Source of the DNA: CAUZJF01 sp965248605
Lineage (GTDB): Bacteria > Chloroflexota > Dehalococcoidia > Lucifugimonadales > CAUZJF01
DNA: 64,000 bases
NCBI GenBank assembly: GCA_965248605.1
Contig: CBDFJV010000007.1
Location: 1,178,001 to 1,242,000 of the forward strand
Direction: 5' to 3'
In this document: piece after piece, positions 25,780 through 34,302 of the stretch
How positions within the stretch are numbered: the first letter of the stretch is position 1
How the letters are laid out: each line of letters opens with the position of its first letter
The notes under the pieces: generated by a model
The model's database searches: none
What the model saw: only the letters and a program-made list of their open reading frames with translations
Told to the model about the DNA's origin: nothing
Position numbers and translations under genes: made by a program

Positions 25780-26536
25780 CGTCTAGCCGGTGGAGCATTT
25801 GGGAGCAATACGCGGAACGTTCCGTGTGGTAATCGCCTTGCCCACCGGCTCTCTCTCTGAGCTTTGTCCGACGTGTTCATCGACATCGACCAGGCCACGG
25901 TGACGACGACGAGTCGGCCCAATGTTGATGCACGCGCGATAGGGCAATGATGCGGATATATCTGACTAAGCATTCTGTCCACACTGTACCCTCGGGCCGA
26001 AGTGCCCGACCCCTGACGCGATTGATGGGGGAGGTCCCCGTGGTGCCCTCGCGTGCAAAATAGTGCGTAAAGCGCAGGTGGTGGGAACGATGGAGTCAAC
26101 TAACAAGGTGCTTGGCGCGCCCGGATGGCGGCCTTCCCCGTGCAGAGTGCAAGCCGTTACCCTCCAGGCCTGGGAAGTCAGGGGCGGGAGGCGTTGGAAG
26201 TGACTCTTAATCAATAGTCATCCGTGCTGCCATACACGCGTGTAATATGGGCCGGAACGGCAAAACGCTTGAAGGGGCGTGAAGCCTTTGACCGGACGTC
26301 AAATCCGTGTGCTGGCGACGGGCGACAGGACCCTGTTGGTGGCAGGGTTCGTTGCGGTCGGAGTCAGGCGCTAGGCTTTGGCGTCGGACGTCGACACGGA
26401 GAGCCAACTGACAAGATCGGGGTGCCAAACAAGAAAGCCGTGAATAGGAGGACGCGCACGCCGCGCACTATTGGCTTCGGCATCGCTGATGTCTCTTCGC
26501 GCAAAATCACAGAGGGCGATTGTTTCGTCACCCGAG
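25780..26536. other. Gene-poor interval
   Basis: Only short frames with no recognised motif on either strand. A perfect palindrome CGGAACGTTCCG lies at 25813-25824, 34 bases after the ino1 stop. Confidence 0.4.
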
Positions 26537-27727
26537 TTAGTCTTGCTGACGCGCAGGCTCTCGCAGCCACAGCGAAACGTGCGCCGGTTGCACCGTATCC
26601 GCCGCGGCGACAACGACCGCGCCAGCCAGCCGCTCAAGGTCTACCTCGTCGCGAGCCGTAATGGCAAAAGCGGTCAAGGTTTTCGCCGCGTCGTATTGGC
26701 GGCGGTAGAAGCGTCTGTCAATTAGAGTCTGAGTCCGCCGTCTCATGGGTTGGAACAGAGCGGCGATCGCCAGCGTCGATGCCACGAGGGCAAGCGTCGA
26801 GTCCTGCCCAGTGACGCCCCTGAAAACGGCCTGAAAGAGTACCACTGCGACGAAATAGGTCGCCCCGAGAGAGACGGTCAGGGCACCATAGACCAGCGCG
26901 CGGTTGATTATTAGGTCGATGTCGTACAGGCGGTACTTGAGGATCGCTATGCCGGACGCGATCGGTATTGTGGATAACACGGCGACGCTAGCATACTGTA
27001 CGAGCTTGTACGGGAGAACGTTGAACGGCACGGCGATGACGAAAGCCATCGCCGCTACGAGGAGCCACTTGACCTGTTGCCTCTCCTGTCCACGCGCACG
27101 TTTGAAGCGGACCGCCAACGAGGCCGCCGCCGCGCCTAACGGCACGGTCATGAACATAAGCAATGAATCGACAGGGAACGGGAGTAGGGTGTCCACCGCA
27201 GTCAATCCGAACGGATTTGTCAGATACGGGGTGTTTACAAGGGGGCCGGGGAACAAGGAGGAGGTGAGGGTGACAAAAACGATCACGAGACCAGAGACCA
27301 CCCCGGCCGCGCGCCACCGGGCGGACAGGAAATGGCCGTCGGGAAAGAGCATAAAAAGGCCTATCGCGACGGTGCCGAACATCGGAATCCACAGCCAGTC
27401 GCCGATCCAGCCGCTAAACTCGGCGAAGAAACTCGCTCGGTCCCGGTTGGACAGTATGTAGGTGAAGTACGCTCCCGAGCTGTCCGAGATCGAACCCATC
27501 ATCCCGACCCCGGAGAAGACCCAGCCGATGGGGTTAGACGGTCTGTTCAGCGCAACGACGAGGCCCACCGTAGCCGAGATTGCGCCAAAGAGCGCACCTT
27601 GTCCTTGGAAGCCCCAGGCGTCGGGAATGTCTGCGTCCCAGCCCAAAGCGACCAGGACTACGGTAAGGCCCGCGAACCCGAGAGTGAGGACCCACAGCGA
27701 CCAGGCGATTATGGAGTGAAGGCTCAT
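26537..27727 (-). CDS. Multi-pass membrane protein resembling the N-terminal part of a sensor kinase
   Basis: 396 aa, ATG at 27727. About nine hydrophobic helices are followed by ILKYRLYDIDLIINRALVYG, then FQPMRRRTQTLIDRRFYRRQ, YDAAKTLTAFA and VQPAHVSLWLR. This pattern is known from 7TM-type input regions of Chloroflexota and actinobacterial histidine kinases, but here the protein stops with no HisKA or ATPase domain. It may signal through a partner protein or work alone. There is no neighbour to show its role. Confidence 0.6.
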   Translation of the reverse strand: MSLHSIIAWSLWVLTLGFAGLTVVLVALGWDADIPDAWGFQGQGALFGAISATVGLVVALNRPSNPIGWVFSGVGMMGSISDSSGAYFTYILSNRDRASFFAEFSGWIGDWLWIPMFGTVAIGLFMLFPDGHFLSARWRAAGVVSGLVIVFVTLTSSLFPGPLVNTPYLTNPFGLTAVDTLLPFPVDSLLMFMTVPLGAAAASLAVRFKRARGQERQQVKWLLVAAMAFVIAVPFNVLPYKLVQYASVAVLSTIPIASGIAILKYRLYDIDLIINRALVYGALTVSLGATYFVAVVLFQAVFRGVTGQDSTLALVASTLAIAALFQPMRRRTQTLIDRRFYRRQYDAAKTLTAFAITARDEVDLERLAGAVVVAAADTVQPAHVSLWLREPARQQD

Positions 27728-28056
27728 TTGCGGTCGCGCGAGTGCGCCCTCAGGAAAAGTCCTTCGGTGTGGCCGAAATCATAATTGACCCGATCTCCTG
27801 GCAAACCGGGGGTCAGCAACGAAGGCTAATGTAACCCGCGATTCTACCACCGTTGGCCAGATGATAGCCGTTGCGATTCGATTTGAACCCCAGCTACGTT
27901 AGCACATCGCGGAAGCTCAAATACTCTTAATCAGTGGGTCCTCATTACAAGTGCGCTGGCCGTCACAAACCCCCTTCCAGAAGACTTGCAGAGCAAACTG
28001 GACTCAGAGAGCTTGACGCGCCGCACCAGGCACGAACCGAGGGGATTGCCAGACCG
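27728..28056. other. Intergenic region
   Basis: No gene seen. It separates two minus-strand membrane-protein genes and should carry the promoter of the left one. Confidence 0.4.
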
Positions 28057-28554
28057 CTATAGCTCCTTTTCGTCTGCGAACAGGCTAACTGGACAAATTG
28101 TCGCCGGCGGCACATCCGGGTTGTCCTGCCCCCAAAGAACGTGGCCCGAGACGAACGCGATCCCGAACACCGAAAACATCAGCAAAACGCGCGCCCAGTA
28201 TTTGAGCGGAAGGAAACGGGCAAGCCAGAGTACGATCACCGCGGCTGGAATCATCAGCAGATAGGGATTGTCCCGCATCACGTGGGTCCACGGGCGGCCG
28301 GTGGTATTGGCCCAAATACACTCGTATGTCCACTGCGTCCAATTCGGTATCAACCCAAGGCCTAATATGAGTGCAATTCCACCGCAGATGAATAACACCT
28401 TCCCCAATTTCGCCCAGTCGACCATCGGCCCGAGCTCGTCCAGCGCCTTTTGGGCCAACTCCACGATGCGGCCGAATCTCTCGTCGACCGCCTCGCCCTC
28501 GACGGGCGACTCGGCTCGCCGAACGATCTCATTTAGTTCGTCTCTTGCGTCCAT
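28057..28554 (-). CDS. Hypothetical membrane protein
   Basis: 165 aa from ATG 28554, after GAGGGACAGGTCAA; a longer frame begins at 28623. An acidic N-terminal part (MDARDELNEIVRRAESP, then FGRIVELAQKALDELG) is followed by three membrane helices (about 75-95, 117-133, 140-160). It looks like a small inner-membrane protein with a cytoplasmic helical head. I do not recognise the family. Confidence 0.5.
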   Translation of the reverse strand: MDARDELNEIVRRAESPVEGEAVDERFGRIVELAQKALDELGPMVDWAKLGKVLFICGGIALILGLGLIPNWTQWTYECIWANTTGRPWTHVMRDNPYLLMIPAAVIVLWLARFLPLKYWARVLLMFSVFGIAFVSGHVLWGQDNPDVPPATICPVSLFADEKEL

Positions 28555-29318
28555 TTGACCTGTCCCTCTTTGAGGTTGTGGCTCAGTCGTACTAACGCCA
28601 TGCTGCTCCTCGGACCCAGACAATTCAACCTTTGGGGTCTATCGGGAAGTCCGACTCACCAAATGATCGCTAGTTTCAGGGTTTCTTACCGAGCGACCCT
28701 AATGCGTAGATCCAGAGCGCGTGCTACGAATGACCCAAGACAGTCTTGCCAGCGACAGTCGCCGAGCGATCAAAACAACCTGAACTCTTTGCTAATTCCT
28801 CGACCAACGATTCCCAAATTGCCGCCTTTTTGCCGCCCAGATTCTCGGGACGGAGGGCGGGACGCCGCGGTAATCGGTCCGTCCTCCGCGCCTGTACGAC
28901 GGGATGGAGCGGTAGAGCGCGGTAAATGACGGGAAGGCCTTGAACGGACCTAAAATCCGCGATCACCGGCACGCCCACAGGTTCTTGATGCTGGCCTTGG
29001 GGGCGAACCGAAGGTGACGCACTTAAGAACGCCGCCATGCTAAGATCAGAGCGACGGCTTGCGGGGCTGTAGGAGGGTTCTCCAGCGTCCAAAGACGTGG
29101 TGGAGGAGTTCAACGAGGCCTTGGGAGAGAGCGTAGGGCTACCTCACACAAGAGATCTTGACCGAGGGGCCACGTCAGCCCAATGTCCATGGATTGTCCA
29201 TGGACCGTGCAGCACAAGACGAAACTAGACGACACGCCATAGCTGAGATTGGCGGTCGATGGCGGAGTCCGGGGTACCATAGAGATACGACAGCACAAGA
29301 TGGGGACGCTTGGCGAGT
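28555..29318. other. Gene-poor interval next to the tRNA fragment
   Basis: No convincing gene. I looked here for an integrase that could explain the tRNA-Thr fragment to the right and found none. Confidence 0.4.
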
Positions 29319-29368
29319 GTTTCGTAAACCGCAGGTCGTCGGTTCAAATCCGACCGTTGGCTCCACCT
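29319..29368 (+). repeat. tRNA-Thr 3'-half fragment (possible attachment site)
   Basis: Fifty bases from the anticodon stem through the T arm and acceptor end, CCA and a few flanking bases are identical to the tRNA-Thr(CGT) gene at 58155-58229, but in the opposite orientation. The 5' half is absent. Fragments of exactly this kind are left by elements that integrate into tRNA 3' ends. It may also give false reading frames (GFEPTTCGLRN on the other strand). Confidence 0.75.
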
Positions 29369-29455
29369 TCTCCGCTGCATAATAAAGGGGCTCCCAGTAA
29401 TCGCTTCGGAACCCTATCACTAGGCGTGCCCGCGCGATTCCGTCAGGAAGGCAAC

Positions 29456-30231
29456 ATGCCCAGAGCTCAGTATGTCGAGACCTTTGACGCCGGCCATGGC
29501 GGCTGGACCGGGCAAGCCCGACAGGGCGAGGAAATGAAAGCGTTGGAACTGGGGACAAGTAGTGTGATCGCCCGGAGCCCGTTCATGCTCGATTCGAACC
29601 ACGCTCCACCAGGACCAAGTTACCTCCAAATACTTTTCATATTGCTAACAACATACGACAAGCGAGCATTCGACCTGTATTTCCCATACAGCGGCGTCAA
29701 CAGGTTCGTAGAAGGCGAATATCCGACTGACTTCACCGACGCGAAGCTGACTCTGCGTCTCAGAGGGGAGTTCCAGGAGCGAGGGGCGAAGCTCGTGCTA
29801 CTCGTCCACTCGAGATTCGACGACTACCGACTAGCTCACCTCCTGACGGGACAGCCCTTCGAAGTATTGCCGCAATGGTCGGAGCAGACGGTCACGCTAA
29901 CCACCGACCCTGACCAGTGGACGCCGCTTGGCGGTCGATGGGACAGGCCGGAATACCGTGTCGGGCGCATTGAACAGGTGCTCAGGGACGTGAACGTGGA
30001 CATCATCCTGGCACATATCCGGTCGAGGTCGTGCCGACCGCATCCCTGGCCCTGACTCCTGAATTGGCTGACTCCTTCAGGTCCAGCGAGGCGTATCGAC
30101 CCGATCTCGACCCGATGCACATCCAATGGGCAGACATTGAATATCCGGTCGATGCCACTCGGTTGCCAGACGGCTGGATTGAGTTGGACGAGGTACGGTT
30201 GGACTTCGCACAGGGGGCATCTCAATCATGA
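29456..30231 (+). pseudogene. Hypothetical protein, frameshifted near 30010
   Basis: ATG 29456 follows AGGAAGGCAAC. The first part reads YVETFDAGHGGWTGQ, then FDLYFPYSGVNRFVEGEYP, and runs to DVNVDIIL. The continuation (YPVEVVPTASLALTPELADS to WIELDEVRLDFAQGASQS) is in another frame and ends at 30231, where its TGA overlaps the next ATG (ATGA). That tight coupling shows that the second frame is the true 3' end and that one or two bases were lost or gained near 30010. The layout suggests a beta-rich, possibly carbohydrate-related protein. A sequencing error is an alternative. Confidence 0.5.
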
Positions 30232-30926
30232 TAGTGGGGCGAAGCGTCGCATTGGCCGCGATCGTAGCAGCTGTGGTGGCCTGTGGGAGCAACGAGGAGC
30301 CGGCTGGCGCTGCATCTCCAGTTGCGCCGACGGCTACCACGGAGCCCACGGTCGTAGCGCCTGTCAGCGAAACTCAAGAACCCACCGCTGTCCCGGAGCC
30401 GACCGAGACAGGCGCGGTGGCCGCGCCGGTCTCCTTGCCTCTACCGAAACGCTCAGGTCCGCGGCCCGAGACGACAGGCTTCATTCCTCACGTTCAGATG
30501 AACGTCAACCCGGTTGCCGAGGTCGACGACGAGCTGCGCCGCCGGACGTTCGCACTGCCTGAAGTCGAGCATCGTCCCGACCGAGTCTCGTTGGAGGGCA
30601 CGGAGGGCGTCTGGATAGCCGTGGGCGTCGACGTTCCCCGTCCCGACGGGATCAGCGGAGACCGTCAGCTCACGCACATTCATCCCGACGGCAGCTTGCA
30701 CATCCGCTTGCCATACGAGCGAGCTCTTGAAGCGACCAACGCAGGTTGGTCGGTACTGCACCCGTCGGTCAACCTGAGTACGCTGGAGGGGGATGTCCTG
30801 CTCGTGATGCTGTACACCCCCCTGTCCATGGAAGAGCTCGACGTGACCTTCCAGCTAATCGTCGACTCGTACAACTACGCGACCGGGCGGTCTATCGACC
30901 CGTCCGATTTCGAGTCCGAGGGCTGA
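30228..30926 (+). CDS. Lipoprotein with luciferase-like (DUF5519-type) C-terminal domain
   Basis: 232 aa, ATG at 30228 overlapping the previous stop. A signal peptide with lipobox (VVACG, Cys19) is followed by a Thr/Pro/Glu-rich linker (25-70). The C-terminal domain has THIHPDGSLHIRLPYERALE and AGWSVLHP, then VLLVMLYTPLSMEELDVTFQ, a pattern found in small luciferase-family (DUF5519) proteins. It should be a surface-anchored protein; its ligand is unknown. It forms an operon with the frameshifted gene upstream. Confidence 0.6.
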   Translation: MIVGRSVALAAIVAAVVACGSNEEPAGAASPVAPTATTEPTVVAPVSETQEPTAVPEPTETGAVAAPVSLPLPKRSGPRPETTGFIPHVQMNVNPVAEVDDELRRRTFALPEVEHRPDRVSLEGTEGVWIAVGVDVPRPDGISGDRQLTHIHPDGSLHIRLPYERALEATNAGWSVLHPSVNLSTLEGDVLLVMLYTPLSMEELDVTFQLIVDSYNYATGRSIDPSDFESEG

Positions 30927-30996
30927 ACACCCACCCCGCCACTCCGCCACGGTGATAGGATAGCGTCTCGCCAACACTAGCCGGCAGGAGAGACGC

Positions 30997-32139
30997 ATGG
31001 TGGACGCAAAGTACAGAGTCGCGGTCATCGGATGTGGTAGCCACGGGACGCGGCTGGCCCGCGCATTCGACATCAACCCGCTTGCCAAGGTCGTTTGCGG
31101 CGTAAACCGTGGACAGGAGGGCCTGGACCTCTTCAGCGAGCGCTTCGGCGTTCCTGGCTACAACGACTACCGCGAGATGCTCGCCAGGGAGCAGTTCGAG
31201 ATCGCGCTCCTGGCCCTCCCCGTCAACGTCAACGCCGAGGTGGTGGTCGCCTGCGCGGAGAAGGACGGGGTCGTCGGAATCATGAGCGAGAAGCCCATCG
31301 CGACCAGCTTGGCCGAGGCCGACGCTGCTGTCGAAGCCTGCGCCAACCGAGGGATTCCCTGGTCGTCCGGCGACATGTTCCGCAACGCCCCCGAGATATG
31401 GACCGCGCGGGAGCTGGTCGAGTCCAGGGAGATCGGCGACGTCGAGACGATCAACGTCTACGGCGCCGGTGGCAACCAGATGTCCGGTCAAGGGTGTCGC
31501 CAGTTCACCGATGCCTTCATGTTCGCAGGCGACTCCGAGATCGACTGGGTCGTCGGTGCGGTCGGTGGCGACCCCGCCGACAGCGAGCTGGGGACTGTCG
31601 ACGAGTGGAGCGACAACGACCAGGACGTGGCCTTCGGGTTCGTACGGTTCAAGAACGGGGCCACGGCGCACCTCCACAAGAACGTCGGCGCCAAGAACGG
31701 CGTCGAGGTCATCGGTACGAAGGGGGTCCTGTCCATCAGCCAGAACCGCGTGGGGAAGGTCTGGCACCGGGACGGCCGCGACCTGAAGCTCGCCGGCAGC
31801 CTCTTCTCGTACCCGGACACAGCCGACGTCGCGTTGAAGGACAATTTCGACGATGAAGGCTGGGAGGTCCAGCGGACGCGTCTGGTGGTAAGCGTCAACG
31901 CGCTCATCGACTCGGTCGACACCGGCGCCCCGGTGAAGTGCAGCGGCGCCGACCTGCGCAAGGCCCTCGAGCTGGCCATCGCGTTGAGGGAGTCTCACCG
32001 GCGCGGGGTCACGAAGGTAGACCTGCCGCTGGAAGACCGCGGGCTGAAGATCATCCCCACCGGACGCCGGTACATCGGCCGGCGTGAGCTGGAGGGGACC
32101 GACGCGTTCATCGAGTTCATCAAGGACTACAAGCGGTAG
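30997..32139 (+). CDS. Gfo/Idh/MocA-family oxidoreductase
   Basis: 380 aa, ATG at 30997 after GCAGGAGAGACGC. The N-terminal Rossmann fold has VAVIGCGSHGTRLARAF (7-23) and the family signature SEKPIATSLAEAD (about 90-102, catalytic Lys in EKP). The C-terminal alpha/beta domain includes DAFMFAGDSEIDWVVG and HKNVGAKNGVEVIG. It would oxidise or reduce a sugar, inositol or related polyol with NAD(P). It stands alone, so the substrate is not indicated. Confidence 0.85.
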   Translation: MVDAKYRVAVIGCGSHGTRLARAFDINPLAKVVCGVNRGQEGLDLFSERFGVPGYNDYREMLAREQFEIALLALPVNVNAEVVVACAEKDGVVGIMSEKPIATSLAEADAAVEACANRGIPWSSGDMFRNAPEIWTARELVESREIGDVETINVYGAGGNQMSGQGCRQFTDAFMFAGDSEIDWVVGAVGGDPADSELGTVDEWSDNDQDVAFGFVRFKNGATAHLHKNVGAKNGVEVIGTKGVLSISQNRVGKVWHRDGRDLKLAGSLFSYPDTADVALKDNFDDEGWEVQRTRLVVSVNALIDSVDTGAPVKCSGADLRKALELAIALRESHRRGVTKVDLPLEDRGLKIIPTGRRYIGRRELEGTDAFIEFIKDYKR

Positions 32140-32456
32140 GCCGTCCGCTACCCGAGGCCAACCCAATATAGGACCCCTTCTCAATCTTCCCCCGAAGTGG
32201 GCAGAGGTAAGAGCTTACCTTTCGCCTATTCATCTCTTCGGCGCAGGCCGCGCCTCGCACGGGCGAGGACGTTTCTGAATTCCGGCTTTCGCCGGAATTA
32301 CTCGTGGTGGTTGCACCACCGTAACGGAGCATGAAAATAGGCTATTTCATACCAATGACGAGGTTGGGCGCTCAATACGAAAGATCCAACTGTAGGGTCA
32401 AGTAGGAGGAGAATTTGGACGTTCTCGACTTTCACCGCTCGTTTTTCATGACCGAA
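32140..32456. other. Intergenic region with a palindromic repeat
   Basis: No gene seen. A palindrome ATTCCGGCTTTCGCCGGAAT lies at 32279-32298, the same unit as at 33700, 34068 and 34262. Confidence 0.5.
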
Positions 32457-32587
32457 CTAGTGGTCCAACATCCTAGTATTGAAGGGTTCTGAGGTTACGG
32501 CTTGGTAGGGGCGGGTTTGAAACCCGCCCTGTCGTCGTAGCACGCCAATCTCGGCTACCCCTCATTTCAAAGATTTCGGTCTACTAG
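32457..32587 (-). repeat. 131-bp MITE-like repeat, copy 2
   Basis: Reverse orientation relative to copy 1 and identical to it. It lies directly before the coding-like sequence of the AlkZ-like gene, whose frame stays open into the repeat. Confidence 0.85.
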
Positions 32588-33606
32588 ACCTCGCCGCGTT
32601 TCCGGCGACGACGGTCTCGGACCAGAGGCAGAACAACCACAACCGAGCGCGCATCCGCATCGATTGCCGTTGTCAGGTCACCGACCCGTCCGGCGCGACC
32701 AGGGACTACTACCTCGGCGAGAGCTGCAAGACCGAGCGCGTCGGCGCGACGAGGGAGTTGGGTGTCATCGTTAAGGGTCGTTTCCTTGGTGGGACGATTG
32801 GGTACGTGCTGGCGAGGGACCTTGAGACATACGCCAACGCGTTTTGTAGACCCTTGACAGACGCCTCACATACGCAGCAGGTCGTGCTTGACGCTGTCGT
32901 CCACCAGGGACCTCTTACCCCGAAGCTGATCAAGGAGGAGACGGAGTTCCTCAACAAACGCATCATGCCAGCTCTACACCGCCTTCAGGAAGCCTTCCTC
33001 GTCTACGAGGATCAGGTTGACGAAGACTGGGAGCGGGGCTGGTACGATTTCGCGGCCGAATGGTCCGAGGTCCAAGTCGACGAGACCCGGTGGGATTCCG
33101 CAGCTGCTACGGTGCTACGCCGGTTTCTCGACAGCCACGTCTTCGCGACCGACGAGAATCTCAAGGACTGGTCGGGGTGGCCCATGAGGAAGGTCGTCGG
33201 GCTGGTGGCCGAGATGGAGAGAGCCGGCGCGATCGTCCCGGCATCTGTCGAAGGCCTGGGGGAAGGCTGGATGCTGTCCAAAGATACGGCGCTGGAGTCC
33301 GGTCGAATACAGCCAAGTGTGTTCATGATGCACAAATCTGACGTCCTCGTGAGGTCTCACACCACCGAACTGAAACGACGGTTCGGTGGTCTCGAGGTCC
33401 TGCAATTCCTGCTCGTCGACGGGCAGCTATCGGGCGCTGTCCTTGGACACTGGCGCATAGGGCCACACGACGTGGAGGACGTCGTCGTGGACCTTCCCGC
33501 ACGCCAGCGGTCGGACAGGCGGGAGGAGATTCTTCGGGCCGTCAGGTGGGGTTATAGCCCTCCACGGAGCAAGATACTAAGGTACGACGGTGTGCCTATC
33601 ATGTGA
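32588..33606 (+). pseudogene. AlkZ/YcaQ-like winged-helix protein, probably 5'-truncated
   Basis: The clear part from TTG 32758 has 282 aa (TQQVVLDAVVHQGPLTPKLI winged helix, VLRRFLDSHVFATDENLKDW, SGWPMRKVVGLVAEMERAGA), like the HTH_42 DNA glycosylases that remove alkylated or cross-linked bases. Upstream the same frame is open and protein-like (CQVTDPSGATRDYYLGESCK) as far as the repeat copy that ends at 32587, with no ATG. The gene has probably lost its start to that insertion. If TTG 32758 is used, a shorter protein could still be made. The full family length is about 350-400 residues. Confidence 0.55.
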
Positions 33607-33699
33607 GGGGTTCGTTTCCACGGTGAGGCGCTCAGCCTCGTTAAATCCCACCTCCACGACGAGGCCACCAACTCGCCGCCTGGTGGATTCGTATTCGTC

Positions 33700-33719
33700 A
33701 TTCCGGCGAAAGCCGGAAT
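33700..33719. repeat. Palindromic repeat unit
   Basis: ATTCCGGCGAAAGCCGGAAT, the reverse complement of the units at 34068 and 34262. It lies just downstream of the GIY-YIG gene. Confidence 0.7.
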
Positions 33720-33735
33720 CCACCACCCCGTCTAC

Positions 33736-34035
33736 TCACATCAGGGTTTCATAGAGATCGCGCCATTGGGGATTCGATTTCTCGATTAGTTCGATCTTCC
33801 AGGCGCGTTTCCATCCCTTGATTGCCTTCTCACGGGCGATTGCATGCTCCATCGTGTCGTGTAGTTCGTACCACACTAACGTGTGGACTCCGTACCGCTT
33901 GGTAAACCCTTCGACCAGGTCGTCTTTGTGTTGCCACACGCGTTGAATCAGGTCTGAGGTTACGCCGATGTACAGGGTGCCGTTTCGTTTGCTGGCTAGG
34001 AGGTAGACGCAGGGCTGTTTGGGGCGGGTGGGCAT
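33736..34035 (-). CDS. GIY-YIG nuclease-superfamily protein (YhbQ type)
   Basis: 99 aa from ATG 34035 (MPTRPKQPCVYLLASKRNGT). The motif pair VYLLASKRNGTLYIGVTSDL carries the GIY-YIG core in the common VYLL...LYIG form, followed by the catalytic Arg (DLIQRVWQHK) and Glu in YELHDTMEHAIAREKAIKGW. Small single-domain members bind or cut DNA; their role in the cell is not settled. A longer upstream frame (SFRRKPESRN) is just translation of the palindromic repeat. The gene is flanked by repeat units in opposite orientation, and a partial copy of its 5' end lies to the right. Confidence 0.8.
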   Translation of the reverse strand: MPTRPKQPCVYLLASKRNGTLYIGVTSDLIQRVWQHKDDLVEGFTKRYGVHTLVWYELHDTMEHAIAREKAIKGWKRAWKIELIEKSNPQWRDLYETLM

Positions 34036-34067
34036 GAGGTGGCGTGCTCTCAGTTCAGGGTTTCTGG

Positions 34068-34087
34068 ATTCCGGCTTTCGCCGGAAT
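34068..34087. repeat. Palindromic repeat unit
   Basis: ATTCCGGCTTTCGCCGGAAT just upstream of the GIY-YIG start; inverse of the unit at 33700. Confidence 0.7.
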
Positions 34088-34134
34088 GACGGACTGGCTT
34101 GGCCGGGATTCTCATACATTGACCGCCAAGAGCC

Positions 34135-34229
34135 CGCGTGGTGTTGTTTCGAGAGGTGTCGATCACCTTTGCGTCACCCACGTATGAGGTGCCGTTCGGT
34201 TTGCTGGCCAGTAGGTAGACGCACCGCAT
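34135..34229 (-). pseudogene. Partial duplicate of the GIY-YIG gene 5' end
   Basis: The minus strand reads MRCVYLLASKPNGTSYVGDA, matching the first part of the intact gene. It then diverges. The sequence upstream (to 34285) also repeats the region before the intact gene, with its palindrome, so a segment of about 150 bp was duplicated in tandem. Confidence 0.6.
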
Positions 34230-34261
34230 GAGGCAGCGTGTTTCAATTCGGGGGTTTCTGG

Positions 34262-34281
34262 ATTCCGGCTTTCGCCGGAAT
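34262..34281. repeat. Palindromic repeat unit
   Basis: ATTCCGGCTTTCGCCGGAAT beside the duplicated GIY-YIG fragment. Confidence 0.7.
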
Positions 34282-34302
34282 GACGGGCTGGCACGGGCGC
34301 TG

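Noticed and set aside
26224..26661. Frame of 145 aa before the membrane-protein gene
   Set aside because: No family motif, basic shadow-like composition, and it overlaps the end of the minus-strand membrane protein.
29281..29370. A complete tRNA gene at 29.3 kb
   Set aside because: Only the 3' half matches; the D arm and 5' acceptor strand are absent.
29175..29558. Protein frames containing GFEPTTCGLRN at 29.3 kb and 58.2 kb
   Set aside because: This string is the translation of the tRNA-Thr sequence, a well-known false protein.
30892..32184. A 430-aa minus-strand frame across the Gfo/Idh/MocA gene
   Set aside because: It is the GC-rich antisense shadow of a gene with clear family motifs and a ribosome binding site on the plus strand.
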